A DNA stretch of 24,992 nucleotides, taken from positions 1 to 24,992 of the IMG/VR virus record IMGVR_UViG_3300022074_000351; one strand, written 5' to 3'. Positions within the stretch are counted from its first letter, which is position 1; each line of letters begins with the position of its first letter. Below, piece by piece: positions 9,944 to 16,451 of this stretch. A program made the position numbers and the translations under genes. The notes under the pieces were generated by a model that was given only the letters and a program-made list of their open reading frames with translations, searched no databases and had not been told where the DNA came from. The stretch is from a virus.

Positions 9944-11119
9944 TCAGGATAGTATCATGTTGTCTATTGGGGCGAATATCATGTTGAAGTTGTAGACCGA
10001 CTCACCAGCGTCGTAGGTTATGTCGAACTTCTGCACAGCTCCCTGTATGCCGGTCAGCTCTTTCTCCATGTCAAATTCCACGCTTGCTGGGTGGTCATTA
10101 TTCTCCGACGTCTTCTCCTTGCCGTAGTAGAAACCTGTTGGCATGAAGAAGTTACGAGCTACGTACTTCTCCCCTCCCTCTGCTTTGAGCGTCGAGTTGT
10201 ATGGTATCTGTATGCCGACTATGTAGTCTTGTAGCTCAGAGCCCTTTACTCTGTTGCGTGAGCCTATTCTACCTGTGAATTTACCAATCGTCCCTCTCCT
10301 AGTGCTGTTGTTTATAATTCCGTAGAGGTCTTGAACCTTATCTCCAGCGGATTTTATAATCGAATCAGTCCCACTTGAGAATTTAGTAAAGACAGGCTCC
10401 TTGAAGTAAGAGCCCGTAGATGCGTTAGATGCAGTGCCTACTTTCTTGAATCTAGGGGTAATCCTTCTTGTAGCGGTATCTCGCCCATTCGTCGTCATAG
10501 ATATCGAGACAACACAATTAGCTGACAATAGATTAGTACCACTATCTGCCTTAAGACCCTCAACGACTTGAGCAGTGTACTTAGATGAAAGTTGGGCGTT
10601 TATGTATGCCGCAACTGCTGTTGCTATGTCTTCTGGAGTGCTACTATTGTGAACTAGAACAGTTGGAGTGCTACCCGCACCGGCAGTAGCGTGGTATGCC
10701 GTGCTACCTGAGCCATTGTTAGTGAAGGGTATCGAGTCGAATTGTGATGCGTTGACTGCGGTGAAGCTCTGAAGCTGTAACTCTATGCCAAGCAACTGAG
10801 GTATGTTGGTGGAAGTAGCAAAAGGCAGGTGAAGCTCCGTGTCATCCGTGAAAGTTAAACGAATTGCTTCCAATCTACCAAAGTTGATTGACGCGGAATG
10901 AGGTGCGGCTGATGTACCAACACGGTCGTCCGCTATGATGCCTTGGATGTTTATCATGGCGCTGTTGACGTTCCAGTCCATACCTATCCTTCTGCTACCA
11001 GTCCAAGGCAGCGCAGAGCCACCAACCTTCCTCGTGGTGCTGAGGACCATGTTAGTGGCATCCAACTCTATGAGATTGCCGTTCTCCTGAACCAGTCTGA
11101 TAGGGATGCCCTTGGCCAT
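9944..11119 (-). CDS. Tail protein in the distal-tail (Dit) position, 391 aa
   Basis: The ATG at 11119 overlaps the preceding tape-measure-like gene's stop (TGATG), so the two are translationally coupled. The N-terminus (MAKGIPIRLVQENGN, then RIGMDWNVNSAMINIQGII, residues about 1-62) and the C-terminus (from about residue 290, ending in YNFNMIFAPIDNMILS) look like a beta-rich tail component. Residues about 114-225 resemble a separate inserted beta domain, with an A-T-A-V-A-A-Y-I-N-A helix followed by strands. Its DNA, and that of the adjoining residues up to about 265, is roughly 45% G+C by hand count against about 54% in the flanks. Position between the tape-measure-like gene and the giant tail gene suggests a Dit or baseplate hub role. 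I do not recognise a family, so the function rests on gene order. Confidence 0.6.
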   Translation of the reverse strand: MAKGIPIRLVQENGNLIELDATNMVLSTTRKVGGSALPWTGSRRIGMDWNVNSAMINIQGIIADDRVGTSAAPHSASINFGRLEAIRLTFTDDTELHLPFATSTNIPQLLGIELQLQSFTAVNASQFDSIPFTNNGSGSTAYHATAGAGSTPTVLVHNSSTPEDIATAVAAYINAQLSSKYTAQVVEGLKADSGTNLLSANCVVSISMTTNGRDTATRRITPRFKKVGTASNASTGSYFKEPVFTKFSSGTDSIIKSAGDKVQDLYGIINNSTRRGTIGKFTGRIGSRNRVKGSELQDYIVGIQIPYNSTLKAEGGEKYVARNFFMPTGFYYGKEKTSENNDHPASVEFDMEKELTGIQGAVQKFDITYDAGESVYNFNMIFAPIDNMILS

Positions 11120-11880
11120 CAGGTGTACCTCCCACGAGTTCTTCCCCCACCGGAACTACGTGAGATTTCTTGCTGTACCAAGTCGCCTATCTCCCTTGCC
11201 ATGGCTCTCTTGTCAGTGGCATCGGTCATACCGCTGAGATTGAATGTCATATCGAAGTTGTAGGTGGCACCGCCTGCTACTGCTGTGCCTACGTTAGTGG
11301 TGCTACCACCACCGCCTCCCCCGCCGCCGAATACGTCCTTACCGAAGTCGTACACTTTCTCCAGCGCATTGCCTATTGCGTCAAACAACCTGCCTAGCGT
11401 AGCGTCGTACACTCTGCTCATGAAGCCCGTTAGGCTGCTCCAAGCGTTGCGTATCCCGGAGAAGACTCTCTTCGCTGCTGACTCAAGGCCATCGAACGCG
11501 AAGGTCAAGGCCGCTGTGAAACCATCCCACAACACGCCTATGGTCCCGTCCCATATCGATTTGGCGTTGCCAAGGGCCTTGCTCCATTGTCCTGTGAATA
11601 GGTTGAAGAAGAGCATCATGCCGTTCTTCAGCAAGTCCCATATGGGCATGACTATGCCATCCCAAAGCGACCTCATGACCTTGAGCAAGGGCTCGAAAGC
11701 GTCCTTTATGAACTCGAAGGCATCGACAGCCTTCTCCTTTGCGAACTCGAAGGCCTTACCTAATGCGCTCCCTATCTTGGATGCGACACTACCGAGTTTC
11801 TGCATTTCTCCGCCTATTCCCATCAGACTCTTGCTCATGCTAGCAAGTTGATTGAGAACTATGCCTATTCCCTTTGCCAT
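11119..11880 (-). CDS. Short tape-measure-like tail protein, 253 aa
   Basis: The ATG at 11880 overlaps the stop of the preceding frame (TGATG). Residues about 1-60 are predicted helical. Residues about 60-185 are amphipathic and hydrophobic with recurring W-D-G-I and I-W-D units, as in tape-measure proteins (LWDGIVMPIWDLLKNG, AKSIWDGTIGVLWDG). A run of eight glycines follows near residues 190-197. The C-terminal segment (YNFDMTFNLSGMTDATDKRA, then an E-I-G-D-L-V-Q-Q-E-I helix) matches the usual end of tape-measure proteins. Directly upstream is a chaperone pair with a frameshift signal, which normally precedes the tape-measure gene. It is very short: at the usual 0.15 nm per residue it would specify a tail of about 38 nm. 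Alternatives are a partial or accessory tape-measure protein, or a membrane-active tail-tip protein. Confidence 0.7.
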   Translation of the reverse strand: MAKGIGIVLNQLASMSKSLMGIGGEMQKLGSVASKIGSALGKAFEFAKEKAVDAFEFIKDAFEPLLKVMRSLWDGIVMPIWDLLKNGMMLFFNLFTGQWSKALGNAKSIWDGTIGVLWDGFTAALTFAFDGLESAAKRVFSGIRNAWSSLTGFMSRVYDATLGRLFDAIGNALEKVYDFGKDVFGGGGGGGGSTTNVGTAVAGGATYNFDMTFNLSGMTDATDKRAMAREIGDLVQQEISRSSGGGRTRGRYT

Positions 11881-12172
11881 CAGAAGTCCTCCGTCTCAAG
11901 GAACGTGTAGTCGAAGTCGACAGTGTCGTTGCTGGCGTTCTGGGAAGCCTGTTGCTTCTCATGCTGAATCCTCTCCTCCTCGTTAGCCGCAAGGGCCCAA
12001 GAGAGGGATTGTCTGAAGATTGGCTCGCTCATACTGTACACCTCATGTAGTGATATGCTGTAATGTTTCGCTACGATGTAGGCGAACAATTGCATCTGCA
12101 TGTCTAAATCTTCGGATGACTCTATCTTCCGCTTCTTCAGAAACTGCCGAACCCTCAACTGTTCGCCTTCGT
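11880..12172 (-). CDS. Tail assembly chaperone, C-terminal (T-like) frame reached by -1 frameshift
   Basis: This frame is open from the slippery site at 12173-12179 and ends in TGA at 11880-11882. Its only initiator near the 5' end is a TTG at 12158, which overlaps the upstream stop and has no clear Shine-Dalgarno; the first ATG is about 20 residues further in. The arrangement matches the lambda G/GT system: a -1 slip would join residue 115 of the upstream protein to Tyr-Glu-Gly-Glu-Gln and then these 92 residues, giving a fusion of about 212 aa. The sequence is helical and polar, with an acidic C-terminus rich in Asp and Phe. Known G-T fusions bind the tape-measure protein during tail assembly; that role is inferred from position. 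Independent translation from TTG cannot be excluded. Confidence 0.7.
12148..12165 (-). promoter_or_regulatory. Candidate frameshift-stimulating hairpin
   Basis: Seven bases after the slippery heptamer, CGAAC (12165-12161) can pair with GUUCG (12152-12148) around an eight-base loop that contains the zero-frame UGA. The spacing is canonical, but the stem has only five base pairs and may be coincidental; I did not find a convincing pseudoknot partner. Confidence 0.35.
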
Positions 12173-12517
12173 AAAACCCCCTTGCATCGCCTCCGCCAGC
12201 TCATCTGGCTTAGGTAGTAGTGCTGCTATCTGCTGGCCCACGTAGGCGTTGAGGCTCATCATCTCCTCGACAGACAGGTCTGGGTTGGTTCTGACGACCC
12301 ACTCTTTGAAGGCGTAACGCCAGTAACCGTCTAGGTTGATGGATATGTCATCCCCTTGCATGGAAAACATGCTCTGTGCTGCTTTCTGCACGTCAAAGAA
12401 CGTAAGGTCCCTCACCCAGACTTCCATCTTCATGTCTGGGTTATCGCGGTCTGCACTGATTTCGTGCCTTTGTTCACTCTTCCTCGTAATTAGGTTGTGT
12501 TTGTCTACTATCGTCAT
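12155..12517 (-). CDS. Tail assembly chaperone (G-like), 120 aa
   Basis: The ATG at 12517 lies inside the end of the preceding SAP-domain gene (44-base overlap) and the TGA is at 12155-12157. The protein is small and mostly helical, with a central segment (EVWVRDLTFFDVQKAAQSMF, then YWRYAFKEWVVRTNPDLSVE) like siphovirus tail assembly chaperones, which often carry a W-R-x-A-x-x-x-W-x-x-x-T-x-P pattern. A GGGTTTT heptamer lies in phase five codons before the stop, and the next frame follows at -1. It should act with its frameshifted fusion to keep the tape-measure protein assembly-competent. Family assignment rests on size, position and the frameshift signal. Confidence 0.75.
   Translation of the reverse strand: MTIVDKHNLITRKSEQRHEISADRDNPDMKMEVWVRDLTFFDVQKAAQSMFSMQGDDISINLDGYWRYAFKEWVVRTNPDLSVEEMMSLNAYVGQQIAALLPKPDELAEAMQGGFTKANS
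12173..12179 (-). promoter_or_regulatory. Slippery heptamer GGGTTTT for programmed -1 frameshifting
   Basis: In transcript sense the site reads G GGT TTT in the zero frame of the 120-aa gene (Gly114, Phe115). It fits X XXY YYZ with X=G and Y=T. After a one-base slip the codons continue TAC GAA GGC GAA CAG TTG, which is the frame of the downstream 92-residue ORF. The zero-frame TGA lies 15 bases beyond the site. Both phase and location match tail chaperone frameshift sites. Confidence 0.75.
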
Positions 12518-13211
12518 GTTGTGTCACTTCCTCGGTTGCAGCCTCTTGCGAGGGGGCATCCGGCTCATCTTCAGCAGCCTCTTGCGAGGGGGCTTCCGTT
12601 TCGCCTTTGGTCGGTTGCTCGACTATACCTGCGTCATCGCGTCTCAGCCTTAACACTACCTCAGATTTGGTACCTCTAATCGTGATTCCCCTAAGTCTGC
12701 ACTGGTCTTGTAACTCACGCACGGTGAAGGAGTTGTAGTCAACCTCCCCACCAAACGGGTTCTCGTCTATGACCTCCTCAACCTCATCAGGAACTTCCTC
12801 ATCAGGAGCTTCCTCCTCCTCAGCTTGAGCTTCCTCCTCCTCTTCCTGAGCTTCCTCGATGCTGTCTTCGTGAGTCTCCTCCTCTCCTTCTTCGATGGGC
12901 TCAGCATCTTCCTCGAATATCTCCTCGATTACCTCCTCTATGACTTCTCCTATGTCGTCGGCTAGACCCTCTATGACGCTCATAGCAGCCTCGACCCAGC
13001 TAGGCTTCTCCTCGATGACATCCTCAATCTGCTTGTCCATGAGCCTCTCGAGCACCATGTCATCGACCTCGCTTCTGGTTCTGGATGCCAAGAGGCTTGA
13101 GGCCCATTCGGTGTCGGACCTCAACTCGACTCTCTGCAAGAGCCAGTGCACGTAATTCTCATGTGAGTTTCGTCGGTAGTAGCTGACTCTACTGACGGCT
13201 ATTGGTAGCAT
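12474..13211 (-). CDS. Acidic SAP-domain protein, 245 aa
   Basis: The ATG at 13211 follows a GAGTGA site and starts nine bases after the tail-tube gene's stop. Residues 1-90 are helical and mixed-charge. Residues about 93-150 are an extreme Glu/Asp-rich tract. Residues about 159-192 (FTVRELQDQCRLRGITIRGT, then KSEVVLRLRRDD) match a SAP motif, a short helix-extended-helix unit that often binds DNA. A duplicated APSQEAA peptide follows in an acidic tail. The gene sits between the tail tube and the chaperone genes, where virion morphogenesis proteins are expected, so the role may be structural or chaperone-like rather than DNA regulation. I do not recognise the full-length family. Confidence 0.7.
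   Translation of the reverse strand: MLPIAVSRVSYYRRNSHENYVHWLLQRVELRSDTEWASSLLASRTRSEVDDMVLERLMDKQIEDVIEEKPSWVEAAMSVIEGLADDIGEVIEEVIEEIFEEDAEPIEEGEEETHEDSIEEAQEEEEEAQAEEEEAPDEEVPDEVEEVIDENPFGGEVDYNSFTVRELQDQCRLRGITIRGTKSEVVLRLRRDDAGIVEQPTKGETEAPSQEAAEDEPDAPSQEAATEEVTQHDDSRQTQPNYEEE
12538..12593 (-). repeat. Two 20-base direct repeats, 36-base period
   Basis: The plus-strand sequence gcagcctcttgcgagggggc occurs exactly at 12538-12557 and 12574-12593. The 36-base period equals twelve codons, so the repeat encodes APSQEAA twice near the C-terminus of the SAP-domain protein without breaking frame. It looks like a recent short tandem duplication. Confidence 0.9.
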
Positions 13212-13219
13212 GTTATCAC

Positions 13220-15658
13220 TCAGGCATGTATGATGGTATCGACTGCGATGACCTTCACTGCCTTTGGTAGTATCTTCAACGTTGCTCTTAGTGGCCCCTT
13301 GTCCTCGGGTATTGGTAATGGTGCCTCCACTATGTAGTAGTCATCAATGAGTATGTCTATGCTCTCTGCCGTGCCACTGGACACGACCTTGGTGAACGAG
13401 AGGCGTATCATGTCGGAGTCTGTCTGTGCCGCTTCGTCCGTGTCGTCGAAGTTCTCCACAGCTCTTCTCATGTTGTGGTAGAAGAGGGGGTCGTCTACTA
13501 TTATCTCCATGTCCAGCTCGTACTCGGTCTTGCCCTCGACTGCCAGAGTGGGGTTACGACTCCCTGCGAACGGCACTTGGTCTGTCGAGCTATTAGCTGT
13601 ATTAGCTGCGTTTATCGTGTAGTACTGCTCTACGCCAGTGCTACCAGTGAGTGTGAAGGAGACCACTTGGCCCAGTTGGGTGCCGAGCATCGAGATATTG
13701 CCGTTGTAGAACATGAATGGCTTCTGCGTGCCCTTCTCTATTCCGGACTTCTTTCTCTCTACCTCTGTGTTGGCAGTGTCCTCGAAGAGTCTGTGAGTGT
13801 TGTATCTATCTCCACTATTCTTACCACCTGAGAAAGAGGCAGTCAGCGTGATGACACTGTCTGATATGGCTGTGCCACTAGGAGTCGTGTTACCAGCGGA
13901 GGACTTGTCGTCTTGAGTCAGAGTCACGACCGCATCTGATGATGTGGCTCCAATCTTCAGAGTTCCTGCTGCTTTGGCCGCATTGACTGCTGCGGCTATG
14001 TTGGTGGCAAATTGATTGGCATTGCTGTTAGCATTGCTAAAAGCTATCTTTGTTGCCGTAGATGACGACAAGCTGTTATCGATGCTGAAGTTCACGGTAT
14101 TGGTGCCATCGCTGAGCGTAAGCACACGTGTGTTGGCTTCCCCGGCACTCTTAGAGAGAGCGGTCAAAGTTGCAGTGGCCACAGCTCCCTCCAGTCTACC
14201 GGTGTCCGTGTAACACAGAGCCGAGTCGAAGTTAGCAGTGAGCCTGAGAGCGGCATCCGTGTCTGCGGTCAAGCTGTAGCTAGTGACCTTGCACCCACGG
14301 AAGACACGTGTAAGTTGCTTGGAGTCAGTCGCCCCTCCATCGAATGTGCCTGCATTGCTGTCACTGTCCCTTCTCCTCACACTGACTTCCATTGCGAAAG
14401 AGGGCACTGTGGCTCTTGAGAAGAACAGGTGACTAACTGGGTTTTCCAATCCACCTGTCGCAGCGGTTCTATGTGGACTGCCATTGCTATTATCTGTTGC
14501 ATATCTAGCGAACTCAACCACGGTATCGTCCTCGTACGAGTAGAGAAGTGGGTCATCCAGCCAGATGGTCCCTGCACCCCCGCTGACTGTGATGGCCACT
14601 ATCCTACGCGCTTCTTCCTTCAAGGCCTTGTCTATGATATTAGTTGCATTGACATTCGGCCAAGCATCAGCATCAGCATCACCACCAACACCAGTATCGC
14701 GGTAAGTCTGGACATCTACTCTGTTTGTGGTATTTGTGGCGGAGTCACCACCAAGTAGGAAGACGTAGTCCCCAACGGATACGGCACTCCCGCCAATAAC
14801 GGGGTCCGTGCTACCGCTGCTGTCGAACTTTATGAGGGAGGCACCGGAGCTGACAGCGCCATTGAGTTTGAAGGTATCACTAGCATGCCCGTCCTGTCTG
14901 ACGTTAGGTGCGCTTACTACTTCCTGACCCAAGCAGTAGTAGAACCACCTGCCGTTGTGTATGTTGCACTCGAAGGACCCACCGACGTTAGTGAACCTGC
15001 CCGGAACCTGAACTGCCACATCCCTACCAAGCCCCACAACGTGGTACCTCTTGAGGTCCACCTTGGTCTCCGGTAGAGCGACAGTACTCACCAAACCGAC
15101 GAACTGGTCTGTGAGCACGCTCTCAGAAGTCGCGTTAGCGTCATCTTGGTAAGCCATATCAACATCAATAGAAGGTGTGGTGAATGGTAGGATTGTCATG
15201 GAGTCACCAGCTTCGGAGTCCTTGTCGGCGGCGCTGTGGTCCGTCTTCAGAGCTGGTGTTATGGTCAGCTCGGTCTTGCCGTCGTTGTCATTGTTAGCGT
15301 CATTAGCGACCTCCTGCTTGATAATTGTAAATACTCTACCTGTATCAGCGTAATCATCTTCCTGTGAGAAGCCAGTGCTACCGCCTGCTATCGAGAATAT
15401 CACTCTGCTACCCACTAGCATGCCATTGGGGAACTCGAGTATGCCAGAGTTCACGGGGGTATTTGCGGTTCCACCGCTCAACACGATGACGCTCGTGTCC
15501 TTCACCAAATCTCGATGAGGCGCATTAGCTGCGTTAGCCCCGGTCTCGAACGAGGCAGTGAACTTGAACGAGCCCGCGTAGTTGTGCTCCAAGAGTATGC
15601 CAGACTCGTGTCCGAACGTTACTTCGGACAAATCTCCACGATATACTGTCGACGGCAT
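13220..15658 (-). CDS. Tail tube (major tail) protein with inserted domain, 812 aa
   Basis: The ATG at 15658 lies just downstream of purine-rich GAGGTG and AGAGG sites. The C-terminal third has a phage tail-tube signature: FMFYNGNISMLGTQLGQVVS (IS-x-L-G strand before a VSFTLTG strand), a D-P-L-F-Y segment, and a final beta region ending IVEAPLPIPEDKGPLRATLK. An earlier region (SRATVPSFAMEVSVRRRDSD, then VFRGCKVTSYSLTADTDAAL) has the same flavour, suggesting a duplicated or interrupted tail-tube core. Residues about 498-612 form a beta-rich insert with a helix rich in Asn and Ala (NQFATNIAAAVNAAKAAGT) and V-T-L-T strands. At 812 residues it is several times longer than common tail-tube proteins, so the surplus probably decorates the tail surface. 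Its place between tail terminator and chaperones supports the call. Confidence 0.7.
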   Translation of the reverse strand: MPSTVYRGDLSEVTFGHESGILLEHNYAGSFKFTASFETGANAANAPHRDLVKDTSVIVLSGGTANTPVNSGILEFPNGMLVGSRVIFSIAGGSTGFSQEDDYADTGRVFTIIKQEVANDANNDNDGKTELTITPALKTDHSAADKDSEAGDSMTILPFTTPSIDVDMAYQDDANATSESVLTDQFVGLVSTVALPETKVDLKRYHVVGLGRDVAVQVPGRFTNVGGSFECNIHNGRWFYYCLGQEVVSAPNVRQDGHASDTFKLNGAVSSGASLIKFDSSGSTDPVIGGSAVSVGDYVFLLGGDSATNTTNRVDVQTYRDTGVGGDADADAWPNVNATNIIDKALKEEARRIVAITVSGGAGTIWLDDPLLYSYEDDTVVEFARYATDNSNGSPHRTAATGGLENPVSHLFFSRATVPSFAMEVSVRRRDSDSNAGTFDGGATDSKQLTRVFRGCKVTSYSLTADTDAALRLTANFDSALCYTDTGRLEGAVATATLTALSKSAGEANTRVLTLSDGTNTVNFSIDNSLSSSTATKIAFSNANSNANQFATNIAAAVNAAKAAGTLKIGATSSDAVVTLTQDDKSSAGNTTPSGTAISDSVITLTASFSGGKNSGDRYNTHRLFEDTANTEVERKKSGIEKGTQKPFMFYNGNISMLGTQLGQVVSFTLTGSTGVEQYYTINAANTANSSTDQVPFAGSRNPTLAVEGKTEYELDMEIIVDDPLFYHNMRRAVENFDDTDEAAQTDSDMIRLSFTKVVSSGTAESIDILIDDYYIVEAPLPIPEDKGPLRATLKILPKAVKVIAVDTIIHA

Positions 15659-15671
15659 GTTCCTCTACACC

Positions 15672-16121
15672 TCACGGGATAAGCTCTGCAAAGATAACTA
15701 CTTCTATCTGGTAGTTCATTCTGAAGAGTTTCTTGGTCCTATCTGACAAATCTGTCCTTGTTTTATATACCAGCCTGTCGAAGTTAGTACCATCTCCCTT
15801 CCTCTTCAGGTGGATGCATCTCCTGAGCTCGTTCTCCATGGCTTGGAAGTGCTCCCTGCTACGTGTGGTGCGCATGTCCACAGTGATGTTTATTCTCGTT
15901 GTGACGAAGTCGTACAGCAGCTCTGGAGTCTCCTCGTTGTGCGCTGTCTCGAATACGAGCACGAAGTCAGTTCGGTCTAGGTCGAGGCGCTTACCCCTCT
16001 CTGCACCTGTGTCGGCTATGTCGATTATGACTGGCTTGTAGTTGTTGGTGTTACCCCTGTTCCAGTTATCGTTGAGGACGTCAATGACGACGTTCAGACC
16101 CTCTTTGAATGTGGCTACCAT
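15672..16121 (-). CDS. Tail terminator/completion-like protein, 149 aa
   Basis: The ATG at 16121 starts two bases after the previous stop. The protein begins with a helix (FKEGLNVVIDVLNDNW) and continues with alternating strands, including FVLVFETA and an RINITVDMRTTRSREHFQAM segment, and ends in a strand (NYQIEVVIFAELIP). This helix-strand layout, about 130-150 residues long and encoded just before the tail tube, is usual for siphovirus tail terminators (gpU-like) and related neck proteins. Such a protein would cap the tail tube and join it to the head connector. Assignment is by position, size and fold pattern rather than a diagnostic motif. Confidence 0.55.
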   Translation of the reverse strand: MVATFKEGLNVVIDVLNDNWNRGNTNNYKPVIIDIADTGAERGKRLDLDRTDFVLVFETAHNEETPELLYDFVTTRINITVDMRTTRSREHFQAMENELRRCIHLKRKGDGTNFDRLVYKTRTDLSDRTKKLFRMNYQIEVVIFAELIP

Positions 16122-16123
16122 GA

Positions 16124-16447
16124 TTAGAACTCCATGAATTCGGTCTTCCTGCGCTGGCGGTCATAGGCATCGTGGTCTGGCACTATCTTGCCTCCGACGT
16201 TTCTCAGCTTGTTCTGCATGAGGGTTGGGGACTCGGTCATCATCCTCCTGTCCACTCTGTCCTTGAGTGCTAGCTCCTGCTCCAGAGTCGCCTCGTCCTC
16301 CTCCACTTCGCGCTCAGAACGCTCCACTGCCTCACGATAGTCACCATCCCCCTCTTTGATGGCTCTCTGCAAATCCTGTTGCACCTCTCCTGCACTGAGC
16401 TCAGCCTCAAGTTGCTTCTTGTACTCCTCGTAGACCAAGCGTTCCAT
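16124..16447 (-). CDS. Small charged helical protein, 107 aa, unknown
   Basis: I prefer the ATG at 16447, which follows the adaptor gene's TAG and an AGTAGGGA purine run, over a TTG four codons upstream that overlaps the adaptor stop. The product is almost wholly helical and highly charged, with long Glu/Arg/Lys heptad-like stretches (residues about 1-75, likely coiled coil) and a short basic C-terminus. It lies between adaptor-like and terminator-like genes, where head completion or neck proteins are encoded, but no family motif is visible. A structural or assembly role is inferred from position only. Confidence 0.6.
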   Translation of the reverse strand: MERLVYEEYKKQLEAELSAGEVQQDLQRAIKEGDGDYREAVERSEREVEEDEATLEQELALKDRVDRRMMTESPTLMQNKLRNVGGKIVPDHDAYDRQRRKTEFMEF

Positions 16448-16451
16448 TTCC

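Noticed and set aside
11264-11851. Plus-strand frame of 195 codons
   Set aside because: It is antisense to the tape-measure-like gene; its proline run is simply the complement of the glycine run.
12156-12158. TTG as an independent start for the second chaperone frame
   Set aside because: There is no clear ribosome site, and the slippery heptamer explains the frame better; kept only as an alternative.
12538-12593. CRISPR-like or att-type repeat
   Set aside because: There are only two copies, in frame within a coding region with a 12-codon period; it is a protein-level duplication.
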